From Weissella sagaensis (GTDB lineage Bacteria; Bacillota; Bacilli; Lactobacillales; Lactobacillaceae): a stretch of DNA of 64,000 bases. Shown here piece by piece: positions 20,774 to 29,100 of this stretch (positions are counted from its first letter, which is position 1; every line of letters starts with the position of its first letter). The stretch is taken from the NCBI RefSeq assembly GCF_005405285.1, contig NZ_BJDT01000004.1, forward strand, positions 119,411-183,410, read 5' to 3'. Position numbers and translations under genes: made by a program. The notes beneath the pieces were generated by a model, which saw only the letters and a program-made list of their open reading frames with translations, was not told the origin of the DNA and searched no databases.

Positions 20774-20797
20774 AATAAGCCTTCCTCTATCAGTGTT

Positions 20798-21742
20798 TTA
20801 CTTGATTCTTTCAATAACCCGTAACTTAGCAGAATGTGCCCGTCGATTTATTGCTAATTCTTCTTCGGAGGGCAAAATGGGCTTGCGTACGACTAATTTA
20901 AAATCAGGTTGCATTTCTTCTGGAATAATTGGCAATCCAGATGGTAAGTCTGGAATTGTTACTTTTTCTTTAAACATTGTCTTTACTAAACGATCTTCTA
21001 GTGAGTGGAAAGTAATCACTGCAATACGACCATTAACGTTTACCATTTCTAACGCTTGCGCTAACGAATCTTCCACAGCACCTAATTCATCATTAACGGC
21101 AATGCGAATTGCTTGGAAAGTCCGCTTAGCCGGGTGTCCCCCCTTGCGCCGTGCAGCAGCAGGGATGGCATCTTTGATAATATCTACTAATTCAAATGTC
21201 GTTTCAATTGGTTTGATTTCGCGTTCATGTTCTATTTTACGAGCAATCTGCTTAGCGAACTTTTCTTCACCATAACGTGAGAAAATACGCAATAACTCAT
21301 GAAATGACCATTCATTAACTACTATTCGCGCCGTTAAGTCTTGTGATTGATCCATACGCATATCAAGTGGGGCATCATAGTTATATGAAAAGCCGCGTTG
21401 ACCATCATCAAATTGTGGTGACGAAACACCCAAATCATAAACAATGCCATCAAAAGATGGTACCCCATTCTCAACCAACGCATCATGAAGGTTACGAAAA
21501 TTAGTTTGAATGAAATCAATTTTCCCTTGTGCTAATTCGCTTTTAAGATGTTCCTGATTAAATGTAATTGCCGTTTCGTCTTGATCGAATGACCATAGCT
21601 TACCGGTTGTTAATTTACTTGCTAATAGTTGCGAGTGCCCACCACCACCGAGTGTCGCATCAACATATACGCCATCTGGTTTAACGTTTAGTGCCTCAAT
21701 CGCTTCTTTTAATAACACTGTTACATGTTTAAACTCTGTCAT
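20798..21742 (-). CDS. rsmH: RsmH, 16S rRNA (cytosine1402-N4)-methyltransferase
   Basis: RsmH (MraW) methylates C1402 in the ribosomal P site using SAM. The protein has the motifs [29 protein letters not shown] (SAM loop), [13 protein letters not shown] and [11 protein letters not shown]. The start is the ATG at 21742 ([11 protein letters not shown]), which matches family N-termini; a TTG 21 bp upstream would add seven residues that overlap the ribosome binding site. About 314 residues. Confidence 0.96.
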   Translation of the reverse strand: MTEFKHVTVLLKEAIEALNVKPDGVYVDATLGGGGHSQLLASKLTTGKLWSFDQDETAITFNQEHLKSELAQGKIDFIQTNFRNLHDALVENGVPSFDGIVYDLGVSSPQFDDGQRGFSYNYDAPLDMRMDQSQDLTARIVVNEWSFHELLRIFSRYGEEKFAKQIARKIEHEREIKPIETTFELVDIIKDAIPAAARRKGGHPAKRTFQAIRIAVNDELGAVEDSLAQALEMVNVNGRIAVITFHSLEDRLVKTMFKEKVTIPDLPSGLPIIPEEMQPDFKLVVRKPILPSEEELAINRRAHSAKLRVIERIK

Positions 21743-21782
21743 TGGCTTCTTTGTTCCCTTCAAACCTTTTTTCGAACTAACA

Positions 21783-22217
21783 TTAAAATTCTAGTTCTTC
21801 CAATCCATTTGCAATGTCATCAAAATTTTCGGCAGTATTATCTTCATATGCTTGCCACTTTTCAGTACTCCATAGTTCGAAGATATTATCGCCCATTCCA
21901 AAGACTGTCACGCTTTTTTTGATTTGTGCATAACTACGCAATGTTGGTGAGAGATTGATACGTCCTTGTTTATCAAATTCAACTTCAACAGCACCACCAA
22001 AAATAAACCGCTTAAATTGACGCGCTTTAGTATTCGTTTCAGGTAATGCATTAATTTTTTTTGAAAAGTCTTGCCATCCTTCAAGCGTATAGGCACGTAG
22101 AGAATGATCCATCCAACGTGTAATCACAAAAGATTCACCAAGTTGATTACGAAATTTTGCCGGGATAATCAGCCGGTTTTTAGTATCTAAAACATGTTGA
22201 AACGTTCCCATGAACAT
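21783..22217 (-). CDS. mraZ: Transcriptional regulator MraZ
   Basis: MraZ is a DNA-binding protein of the AbrB-like (SpoVT/MraZ) fold that controls its own dcw operon. The two tandem domains are visible: [20 protein letters not shown] with [13 protein letters not shown], and the second [21 protein letters not shown] start at the ATG at 22217 because AGGAGG lies 8 nt upstream. It is the first gene of the dcw transcript, and a five-unit repeat that suits MraZ lies at 22301-22350. Confidence 0.96.
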   Translation of the reverse strand: MFMGTFQHVLDTKNRLIIPAKFRNQLGESFVITRWMDHSLRAYTLEGWQDFSKKINALPETNTKARQFKRFIFGGAVEVEFDKQGRINLSPTLRSYAQIKKSVTVFGMGDNIFELWSTEKWQAYEDNTAENFDDIANGLEELEF

Positions 22218-22253
22218 CAGCTGATCCTCCTGTATAAAAATTCGTATTATTAA

Positions 22254-22283
22254 TAGATACAATTCACTAATTTATTTAACAAT
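22254..22283 (-). promoter_or_regulatory. Candidate promoter of the dcw operon (mraZ)
   Basis: Minus strand: TTGTTA (22278-22283), 18-bp spacer, TATCTA (22254-22259) preceded by TGG as an extended -10. It lies 37 bp upstream of the mraZ start codon and just downstream of the MraZ repeats. A second candidate upstream of the repeats is TTGCAT (22390-22395), 16 bp, TATGTA (22368-22373). Confidence 0.45.
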
Positions 22284-22300
22284 TCAATACTCTTAATTTA

Positions 22301-22350
22301 CCACAATATCCCACTTTCAACCACCTTTCCCCACCATTATCCACCATTAT
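22301..22350 (-). promoter_or_regulatory. MraZ operator: five 10-bp direct repeats
   Basis: Five consecutive 10-bp blocks each carry GTGG at the same phase on the minus strand (AATGGTGGAT, AATGGTGGGG, AAAGGTGGTT, GAAAGTGGGA, TATTGTGGTA). MraZ of Escherichia coli binds TGGG-type direct repeats at 10-bp spacing and the Mycoplasma protein binds AAAGTG-type repeats, so the match in motif and period is strong. Confidence 0.82.
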
Positions 22351-22441
22351 TTTCAATAGATTTGCTTACATAAATATTGATATATAGGGATGCAATCGTT
22401 TTTTTGACATAATTCTTACAATTGTGGGTATTTTTAAACAC

Positions 22442-22478
22442 AAAAAAAGCGTCATCAGATAATCTGATAACGCTTTTT
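22442..22478 (-). terminator. Intrinsic terminator after the prmA-rsmE operon
   Basis: Minus strand: AGCGTTATCAGATT pairs imperfectly with ATCTGATGACGCT and is followed by seven T. It separates the upstream operon from mraZ. Confidence 0.85.
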
Positions 22479-22488
22479 AAGCTTAAAG

Positions 22489-22869
22489 TTAAACTTCACG
22501 AAAACCGCCGTCAACTGGAATTTGTTTTTCAAAATCCAATTCTTCTTCTTGCCCACTTGTAAAGGCAAAAATTTCGATAATTAAATATAAGATTGCTAAA
22601 TAATAACCATAGAAAGCTGAATTAATTTGCAACCAAATTGATACTAAGTAAACAATTGGCCAAACAAGTAGAAGCGCCCAATTAGATCCTGTTTTTCGTA
22701 AAAACATTCCTGTCAGAACACTAAATAACATGTTAACAATAAAGAGTGACACAATTATTTTAAAGTTCACAGTTAAAGCTGTCTTATTTAAAATATAAGG
22801 CAATAATACGCCCAAAATTGGCATCCAAATCCAAAAACGCCAATCAAAAGTTTTATTAAATTTTTTCAT
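22489..22869 (-). CDS. Uncharacterised four-segment membrane protein
   Basis: The 126-residue protein is hydrophobic with about four membrane segments (WIWMPILGVLLPYILN, IIVSLFIVNMLFSVLTG, WALLLVWPIVYLVSIWL, GYYLAILYLIIEIFAF) and an acidic C-terminal tail (QEEELDFEKQIP). I do not recognise a named family with confidence. It lies 19 bp after rsmE and before the operon terminator. Similar small membrane proteins occur next to mraZ in lactobacilli, but no function is known to me. Confidence 0.75.
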   Translation of the reverse strand: MKKFNKTFDWRFWIWMPILGVLLPYILNKTALTVNFKIIVSLFIVNMLFSVLTGMFLRKTGSNWALLLVWPIVYLVSIWLQINSAFYGYYLAILYLIIEIFAFTSGQEEELDFEKQIPVDGGFREV

Positions 22870-22888
22870 CTAAAAACCTCTATATTTA

Positions 22889-23632
22889 CTATTTATTTAA
22901 TTCCATTACATAACTTAAAACACTTAATGCATATATTGGTGCTGTCTCTGCTCGTAGAATCCGAGGTCCTAGTCCAGCAGCTACAAAACCATCTGCTAAC
23001 AAGTATTCAATTTCTGATGGTGCTAGTCCACCTTCAGGACCAAATAAAAAACAAATCGCATCATCAGGCTGCAAAGCTTGTAATTTTTGCACTAATTGAC
23101 CTGTTTCACCTTTTTTAGCACTTTCTTCCCAAGCTACTATTTTTATCATTTCTTTTGGTAATGACAACCTGGATAGCTTAGGCACATACGTCACATCAGG
23201 TATCCTTAAACGATGTGATTGTTCTGCAGCTGCCACTGCTATTTTATTTAACCGTGCTATTTTTTTAGCTGCCTTTGAGCCCCAATGAGAAACAGACCAG
23301 TCTGTTTCGACAATAATTATATGATGTGCACCTAATTCAGTTGCTTTTTGAACAACAAATTCTGATTTATCTCCCTTAGCTAGTCCAATAATAATTGTAG
23401 CATCTACCGGCAATTCAACAGCTAATGTTTGTTGAGATATCGTTGTCATCAACACATAATCATCATGTAATTCTGAAATTTCAGCAATGATGACATCTTG
23501 ACTATTAGGCAATACGAACTCAGCTTTAGCTCCTTCTCGACTACGTAGCACCGTTATAAAATGATGTGCTACAGTTTCAGGTAATTTAAATTGTTGCCCA
23601 GTTGGTGTTTCATCTAAAAAATATCTTTGCAT
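22889..23632 (-). CDS. rsmE: RsmE, 16S rRNA (uracil1498-N3)-methyltransferase
   Basis: This 247-residue SPOUT-class enzyme methylates U1498 of 16S rRNA. It has an N-terminal PUA-like domain (MQRYFLDETPTGQQFKLPE) and the C-terminal trefoil knot with FLFGPEGGLAPSEIEYL and LGPRILRAETAP. The ATG shares its A with the prmA stop (TAATG overlap), so the two are translationally coupled. Confidence 0.95.
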   Translation of the reverse strand: MQRYFLDETPTGQQFKLPETVAHHFITVLRSREGAKAEFVLPNSQDVIIAEISELHDDYVLMTTISQQTLAVELPVDATIIIGLAKGDKSEFVVQKATELGAHHIIIVETDWSVSHWGSKAAKKIARLNKIAVAAAEQSHRLRIPDVTYVPKLSRLSLPKEMIKIVAWEESAKKGETGQLVQKLQALQPDDAICFLFGPEGGLAPSEIEYLLADGFVAAGLGPRILRAETAPIYALSVLSYVMELNK

Positions 23633-24585
23633 TAATTGTCCTCAAGATTAAATTTAGCAATAATACCGTACCAATCACCTAATTTCATTGATTGTTCAAC
23701 AACTAACCCATTTTCTTGCAAATCAGAAATCATTTTATCTCGTTTATCATAATAAATACCAGATAATAAAAACCGTCCATTAGGCTGTAAAACATTTTTA
23801 ACCTTTGGTATCAATAATTCCAATACCTCTGCCAACATATTAGCAATAACAATATCGTACTGTTTATTTGGTACATCATTTAATAAATCACTAACCATTA
23901 ACTGCATATCAGCCGCCTGCGGATTAAGGTCAACATTACCTTGTGCTGATGCCACTGCAACGTCATCAATATCTGTTCCTAAAATATCACCAGCACCTAA
24001 CAAACGAGCTGCAATTCCTAACACACCAGAACCAGTGCCAACATCAATAACGGTTTCACCACCGCGAACAACAACTTCCAGTGCTTGTATCATTAACTTT
24101 GTGGTTGGGTGTGTACCAGTTCCAAAAGCCATACCTGGATCTAAGACAATAACTTGTTCATCCTTTTGTATTGGTTGATAATTTTCCCACTTTGGCACAA
24201 CAGTAATGTGTCTTGTAACACGTACTGGATGGTAATATTTTTGCCATTCTGTTGCCCAGTCGTCGTCTAGTACGGCTTGAACTGTCACCGTCCCAGGGTG
24301 TGCATCTAACCCAAAATCAGGTAACTCATCTACTGATGATTGTATTTTATTCGTTAACAATACCAAATCAGCCTCATTAGCAAAGTAACCACTGACACTA
24401 GCCCCAGATGTACGATGCACAATATCTTCCGCTTTAACCATTACAGTTGCATCTGATGGTTGATAATGATCTAACTCAGTAGAATCATCAATTTCAACAC
24501 CTTCTGCGCCATTAGTCATTAAAATATTACTAATTGCTTCAATTGATTCTGTTTGTGTTTCCACAACAATTTTTTGCCAACTCAT
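23632..24585 (-). CDS. prmA: PrmA, ribosomal protein L11 methyltransferase
   Basis: PrmA trimethylates ribosomal protein L11 using SAM. The protein has the N-terminal substrate-recognition domain (SWQKIVVETQTESIEAIS) and a Rossmann methyltransferase domain with AFGTGTHPTTKLMI and VIDVGTGSGVLGIAA. The start is the ATG at 24585, 6 nt after GAGGG; an ATG two codons up is too close to that site. About 317 residues, normal. Confidence 0.95.
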   Translation of the reverse strand: MSWQKIVVETQTESIEAISNILMTNGAEGVEIDDSTELDHYQPSDATVMVKAEDIVHRTSGASVSGYFANEADLVLLTNKIQSSVDELPDFGLDAHPGTVTVQAVLDDDWATEWQKYYHPVRVTRHITVVPKWENYQPIQKDEQVIVLDPGMAFGTGTHPTTKLMIQALEVVVRGGETVIDVGTGSGVLGIAARLLGAGDILGTDIDDVAVASAQGNVDLNPQAADMQLMVSDLLNDVPNKQYDIVIANMLAEVLELLIPKVKNVLQPNGRFLLSGIYYDKRDKMISDLQENGLVVEQSMKLGDWYGIIAKFNLEDN

Positions 24586-24661
24586 GAACATCCCTCGTTT
24601 ACATTAATTTAATTAAGAATACCACAAAATAATATTATCGCCCACACACTACCGATAAAAT

Positions 24662-24768
24662 AAAAAAACAGCCATAATTTTGGGATAATCAAACTGAACT
24701 CATTAGTCGTTTACTGCTGCTAATCATTGAGTCATATTTTACCGAAAATTATGGTTGTTTATTTTTTA
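24662..24768 (-). terminator. Long bipartite hairpin terminator after pyk
   Basis: The arms AACAGCCATAATTTT and AAAATTATGGTTGTT lie near the ends, and a second inner pair (CTCATTAGT and a near copy of its complement, TAATCATTGAG) continues the stem. On the minus strand the structure ends in a run of T, so it terminates pyk. A T-rich stretch on the other side could also stop plus-strand transcription. Confidence 0.75.
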
Positions 24769-24772
24769 TAAA

Positions 24773-26194
24773 TTAGTCAATTGTAACGATTGTCATCAAG
24801 TTAGTTGTACCTGAAGTTGTCACTGGAATTCCAGCAGTAACGATGATTGTATCACCCTTGCTTGCTAGACCTGACTTAACAGCTTCTGATTTAGCCTTTT
24901 CGATCATATCGTCCGTATTACCCATTGGTTCAGTGATCGTTGGTTGTACACCCCAGTAGATACTCAACATACGTTCAACACCCTCAGTAAACGTCAATGC
25001 CAAAATGTCAGCATTTGGACGATACTTAGAAATCATTTTTGCAGTATAACCAGAGTTAGTAGCAGCAACGATTGCCTTAATGTTTAAGTTACCAGCAGCA
25101 GTTGCAACAGCTGCTGCAACTGATTCAGTGACATCTGTTGCATCAAAGTGGTCGTCATGACGACCATTCATGGCCAATGACGTTTCTGCCTTTTCATCAA
25201 TACGAGCCATTGTAGCAACTGCTTCAATAGGATATGAACCATTAGCTGATTCACCTGATAGCATTGTTGCATCTGTACCATCAAACACAGCGTTAGCAAC
25301 ATCGGAAGCTTCGGCACGTGTTGGACGAGGATTTTCTTGCATTGAATCAAGCATATCAGTAGCCGTAATAACTGGCTTACCAGCAGCATTCATCTTACGA
25401 ATCAAGTTCTTTTGTACCAATGGCACATTTTCAGCTGGAATTTCAACACCCATGTCACCACGAGCAATCATCAAACCATCAGAAACCTCAAGAATTTCAT
25501 CAAAATTATCAATTCCCTCTTGTGATTCAATCTTTGGGAAAATCATAACTTCTTCATGGTTTGCTTCTGTTAACAATTCACGAATTTCAAGAACGTCAGC
25601 AGCTTTACGAACAAATGAAGCAGCAATGTATTGAATATCATTATTCAAACCAAAGCGAATATCATCAGCATCTTTTTCAGTGATACCTGGCAAGTTGATC
25701 GAAACACCAGGTGCATTAACACCCTTACGTGATCCCAAAATACCATGGTTTTGTACTTCAGTTACCAATTCTTTATTAGCTTCATCTTTTTGTGTGATGA
25801 CCATGTCCAACTTACCATCATCAAATAAGATGTGACCGCCAACTTGAACATCCCCATACAAACCTGGATATGTTACGGCAATCTTTTCCTTAGTTCCTTC
25901 AATTGTATCGTCCATTGAAATACGAACAACATCACCAATGTTAAATTCAATCTTACCTGGCTCTTGTACGGTAGTACGGATTTCCGCACCCTTTGTATCC
26001 AACAAGAAACCAACCTTCTTGCCAGCAGCTTTTTCAGCCTCGTGAACAGCATTCATTCGTCCTAAGTGTTCCTCATGATCACCGTGTGAAAAATTGAAAC
26101 GGACAACATTTGCGCCAGATTCGATTATTTTAGTAATCGTCTCCACATCAGAGCTGGCTGGTCCAAGCGTTGAAACAATCTTGGTCTTCTTCAT
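24773..26194 (-). CDS. pyk: Pyruvate kinase
   Basis: Pyk converts phosphoenolpyruvate and ADP to pyruvate and ATP, the last energy-yielding step of glycolysis or the phosphoketolase pathway. The protein starts MKKTKIVSTLGPASSD, with active-site motifs NVVRFNFSHG, FPKIESQEG and MIARGDMGVEIP. Length is 473 residues, the short form without the extra C-terminal PEP-utiliser-like domain of Bacillus. The start at 26194 follows AGGAG; an upstream in-frame start would add 16 poorly conserved residues. A candidate cre site lies about 160 bp upstream. Confidence 0.97.
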   Translation of the reverse strand: MKKTKIVSTLGPASSDVETITKIIESGANVVRFNFSHGDHEEHLGRMNAVHEAEKAAGKKVGFLLDTKGAEIRTTVQEPGKIEFNIGDVVRISMDDTIEGTKEKIAVTYPGLYGDVQVGGHILFDDGKLDMVITQKDEANKELVTEVQNHGILGSRKGVNAPGVSINLPGITEKDADDIRFGLNNDIQYIAASFVRKAADVLEIRELLTEANHEEVMIFPKIESQEGIDNFDEILEVSDGLMIARGDMGVEIPAENVPLVQKNLIRKMNAAGKPVITATDMLDSMQENPRPTRAEASDVANAVFDGTDATMLSGESANGSYPIEAVATMARIDEKAETSLAMNGRHDDHFDATDVTESVAAAVATAAGNLNIKAIVAATNSGYTAKMISKYRPNADILALTFTEGVERMLSIYWGVQPTITEPMGNTDDMIEKAKSEAVKSGLASKGDTIIVTAGIPVTTSGTTNLMTIVTID

Positions 26195-26349
26195 GATTAA
26201 AAATTTCTCCTTAGTAAAAGATATTGGTATTTCTATCTGCAATCATTGTACTATTTATCACTATCTTTGTATACCAGTTCAACTCAGCATTTGTTTCATT
26301 ATTAGAACACCTTACGTTAAAAAAAAATAAAAACGCACTTACAATAACA

Positions 26350-26364
26350 ATTAAAGCGCTATCA
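26350..26364. promoter_or_regulatory. Candidate CcpA cre site upstream of pyk
   Basis: ATTAAAGCGCTATCA fits the cre consensus WTGNAANCGNWNNCW with one mismatch (G to T at the third position). Glycolytic genes in lactic acid bacteria are commonly under CcpA. Position relative to the promoter is not established. Confidence 0.35.
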
Positions 26365-26399
26365 TAAAATAGAATTTAATTTGTAAATAATGACATATA

Positions 26400-26430
26400 A
26401 AAAAGATTAGAACAAGATGTTCTAATCTCT
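26400..26430 (-). terminator. Intrinsic terminator after lysP
   Basis: Minus strand: AGATTAGAACATCTTGTTCT then AATCT form a 12-bp stem, followed by six T. Confidence 0.88.
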
Positions 26431-26444
26431 TAATAACCATTTAA

Positions 26445-27920
26445 TTAGTCTAGCGAACGTGCATCAGTGTCTAAGTCCACTTCCGTTAACTTACGTAATT
26501 TTGTATGATGTTTAATTTTATAACCAAAGTATAAGATTGCAAACAAAGGCAATGCCATATAAGTTGTAATAATGCCGGGCCAATTCCAGTCCATAATTGA
26601 ACCTTTAAACGAAGCCGTATCTTGACCAATGACGACGATAATTGATAACGTCAATGCAATTATTGGGCCAACTGGGAACCATTTTGCCTTATAACGTAGC
26701 TTATTTACATCACGGTTTTGCGCTGTGAAAGCTCGACGGAATCGATAATGTGAAATAGCAATACCAATCCATGCAATAAATCCAGTCAAACCAGATGCTG
26801 CTACCAAATAATAATACAAGTTTTGACCAAAAATTGAGGTTACAAAAGTAAGTAAACCAACAACAACCGTTGCTATGACAGCTGGAACTGGAATTCCTGA
26901 CTTAGCATTAACCTTTTTAAATATCTTAGGTGCCATCCCATCAACAGCCATGGCATAAAGCATACGAGTCGATGCATAAAGCCCCGAGTTAGCCGATGAT
27001 ACAACAGCCGTTAAAATGACCGCATTCATAATTGAAGCTGCTGCTGCTAATCCTGCCGATTTAAATACTAGCGTAAATGGTGACACGGATACATTAGTTT
27101 CACTTGAGCGTAGCAAGTTTGGATCCTTATAGTAAATAATTGCACCAATAATGAAAATAGAAAGAATATAAAACAGCAAAATCCGCCAGAATATCTGCTT
27201 TACAGCTGCAGGTACTGATTTTTCTGGTGTTTCAGACTCACCAGCCGTAATCCCAACCATTTCAGTCCCTTGAAATGAAAAACCTGCGACCATAAAGACT
27301 GACAAAATACCACCAAAACCACCAACAAAGCCATAGTTACCACCAGCCGATAAATTACGTGCAACATCTGGTTGATGGAAAACAATTCCCAATATTGTTA
27401 ATAATCCAACTAGCAAAAAGGCAATAACAGCAATAATTTTAATCATCGCCATCCAAAATTCAGTTTCTGCATACGCTTTGGCTGACAATAAATTAATTGC
27501 TGTAATTAGAATTAATACTGCTGCTGACCAAATCCAACTTGGTACATCAGGCAACCAAAATCCCATCACAACACCAACCGTTGCTGCTTCTACTGCTACA
27601 GTAATTGCCCAATTAAACCAATAGTTCCATCCCATTGCAAAGCCAAATGCTGGATCAACAAACCGATCAGCATAAACTGAAAAAGACCCGGCAACTGGCA
27701 TATAAGTCGCCATTTCACCTAAACTAGTCATTAAAAAGTAAACCATAACGCCTATTACAGCATAGGCAGTTAATGCACCTAGTGGACCAGCTTGTGAAAT
27801 CGTTGCCCCTGAAGCGACAAACAACCCTGTTCCAATAGTTCCTCCCAAAGCAATCATTGAGAGATGACGGGTTTTCATCGTTCTTTTTAGATGCCCCGTC
27901 TCTTGTTGATTATCAGTCAT
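26445..27920 (-). CDS. lysP: Lysine-type amino acid permease (APC superfamily)
   Basis: The 491-residue protein has twelve predicted membrane segments and the AAT-family start HLSMIALGGTIGTGLFVASG, with GEMATYMPVAGSF and the segment beginning GFAMGWNYWFNWA. It imports amino acids by proton symport. Sequence alone places it in the LysP/GabP/AroP group. The substrate call comes from the lysine riboswitch in its leader (27960-28190). It is monocistronic with its own terminator. Confidence 0.9.
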   Translation of the reverse strand: MTDNQQETGHLKRTMKTRHLSMIALGGTIGTGLFVASGATISQAGPLGALTAYAVIGVMVYFLMTSLGEMATYMPVAGSFSVYADRFVDPAFGFAMGWNYWFNWAITVAVEAATVGVVMGFWLPDVPSWIWSAAVLILITAINLLSAKAYAETEFWMAMIKIIAVIAFLLVGLLTILGIVFHQPDVARNLSAGGNYGFVGGFGGILSVFMVAGFSFQGTEMVGITAGESETPEKSVPAAVKQIFWRILLFYILSIFIIGAIIYYKDPNLLRSSETNVSVSPFTLVFKSAGLAAAASIMNAVILTAVVSSANSGLYASTRMLYAMAVDGMAPKIFKKVNAKSGIPVPAVIATVVVGLLTFVTSIFGQNLYYYLVAASGLTGFIAWIGIAISHYRFRRAFTAQNRDVNKLRYKAKWFPVGPIIALTLSIIVVIGQDTASFKGSIMDWNWPGIITTYMALPLFAILYFGYKIKHHTKLRKLTEVDLDTDARSLD

Positions 27921-27959
27921 AATTCCTCCTAAATAAGGCCTAACGCACTATAAAAAATA

Positions 27960-28190
27960 AAAAAAACCTAGTTTACACATCTATCGTATAAACTAGGAAC
28001 TCATTAGTCTTTAGTATTGTCGATAGCTCTCCGCGACCGACCATTTTTGTCGCGACAATCTGTCCATTATTCATGTACACACCAACAATGATTATTGTCA
28101 TAATCATTATTTCGGCAATCGCCCCTTTTATTTAACATCCTAACTCACCAGCTCCGTTAAATGACTTTTGTTGATTGCAACCTCTATATA
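27960..28190 (-). promoter_or_regulatory. Lysine riboswitch (L box) with terminator, upstream of lysP
   Basis: The minus strand carries L-box hallmarks: AGAGGTTGC at the 5' side (28181-28190), GGGGCGATTGCCGAA in the middle and GGTCGCGGAGAGCTATCG at the 3' side. A terminator follows at 27967-27997 (CCTAGTTTA/TAAACTAGG, then eight T). The stretch between aptamer and terminator contains ATGAGTTCCTAGT, which can act in an antiterminator. Lysine binding would stop transcription of the permease. Confidence 0.9.
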
Positions 28191-28209
28191 TTATTTAATT
28201 TCATTGCTA

Positions 28210-28239
28210 ATTTTACTTTAATAATTGACGAATTGTCAA
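28210..28239 (-). promoter_or_regulatory. Promoter of the lysP riboswitch transcript
   Basis: Minus strand: TTGACA (28234-28239), 18-bp spacer, TAAAAT (28210-28215). Transcription would start near 28203, just upstream of the aptamer. Confidence 0.65.
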
Positions 28240-28291
28240 GAATTATTTTACATAAACTAAAATAGTTCTTAAATATCTTGCACATATATGT

Positions 28292-28315
28292 GTTTAACAT
28301 ACCTTCGTGTTAAAC
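28292..28315. repeat. Inverted repeat upstream of the PAP2-like gene
   Basis: GTTTAACA and TGTTAAAC form a perfect 8-bp inverted repeat with an 8-nt spacer, 63 bp before the start of the plus-strand gene. It has no T-run after it. It could be an operator or a leader hairpin. Confidence 0.5.
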
Positions 28316-28377
28316 TTAAATAACTAAGCACAAGTATGTATCTTACATTTGCCGAGATGCAAAAGGGAGTTTCACTT

Positions 28378-29025
28378 ATGATTATTGCTAAATCACGTAC
28401 TCGTTTTGTAACGATGGTAGTTAGTCTAATTCTTTTTATTATTATTTCAATAATAACTTACCACAATAGCGGTTTATTACATTCGCTTATGCAAGTAGAC
28501 CATTCTATCACACAGACCGTTATTCCAAATTGGTTGGAAAAATTTTTAAAACCTTTTTACTTTTTTAGTCATGGGTTTGGTTTATTTTTCATGTCATTTT
28601 TAATCATTTTTTTCTTATGGGGCTTTAAATTTAAAATTCCAGCTACATGGGTATTAATTACAAACGTGGGTGGTTTCTTAATCATCAATATCGCTTCGCT
28701 TTTATTTAAAAGTAAAATAAATGGTGTACAAGTCATATATCCTGCACATTCTACTTTTTATATGACCCTATTAATTTCATACTTTTTATTAATTATCGTC
28801 CCAGAAATTTACCGTAGTAGCTTCCAATTTATGTTACAAACCATTTTATTGCTCAGTTGGGTAGCTACTTTTATCACAACAATTTTGTTACCAAATTATA
28901 ACTTGGCATCGGCACTAGCTGGCTGGTTACTAGCACTTGTTTGGTTACAATTTTCTGAAAATGGCTATCGTGTATATGCGCCTGATTTTTACCGACGCAA
29001 AGGATTTAGTAACTCATGGTATTAA
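28378..29025 (+). CDS. PAP2-like membrane protein lacking the catalytic motifs
   Basis: The 215-residue protein has about six membrane segments. Its layout resembles PAP2 lipid phosphatases: a YPAHSTFYMT stretch where PSGH is expected, and LASALAGWLLALVW where the SR-x5-H motif is expected. The K-x6-RP motif, the PSGH serine-glycine-histidine order and the second histidine are all missing, so phosphatase activity is doubtful. I start at the ATG at 28378, 8 nt after AAAGGGAG. It is alone on the plus strand, with its own terminator. Confidence 0.6.
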   Translation: MIIAKSRTRFVTMVVSLILFIIISIITYHNSGLLHSLMQVDHSITQTVIPNWLEKFLKPFYFFSHGFGLFFMSFLIIFFLWGFKFKIPATWVLITNVGGFLIINIASLLFKSKINGVQVIYPAHSTFYMTLLISYFLLIIVPEIYRSSFQFMLQTILLLSWVATFITTILLPNYNLASALAGWLLALVWLQFSENGYRVYAPDFYRRKGFSNSWY

Positions 29026-29051
29026 TTCACCCTTAAATTATGATTTAACCA

Positions 29052-29099
29052 AACAGAGGTGGCAAGCTGCATTAAGCTTTGCCACCTCTGTTATTTTTT
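29052..29099 (+). terminator. Intrinsic terminator after the PAP2-like gene
   Basis: AACAGAGGTGGCAAGC pairs with GCTTTGCCACCTCTGTT and is followed by TATTTTTTA on the plus strand. It lies between this gene and the convergent fhs gene. Confidence 0.88.
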
Positions 29100-29100
29100 A

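Noticed and set aside
20793..21275. 160-codon plus-strand frame
   Set aside because: It lies opposite rsmH and has no family resemblance or translation signal.
25170..25634. 154-codon plus-strand frame
   Set aside because: It is the antisense shadow of pyk, without a ribosome binding site.
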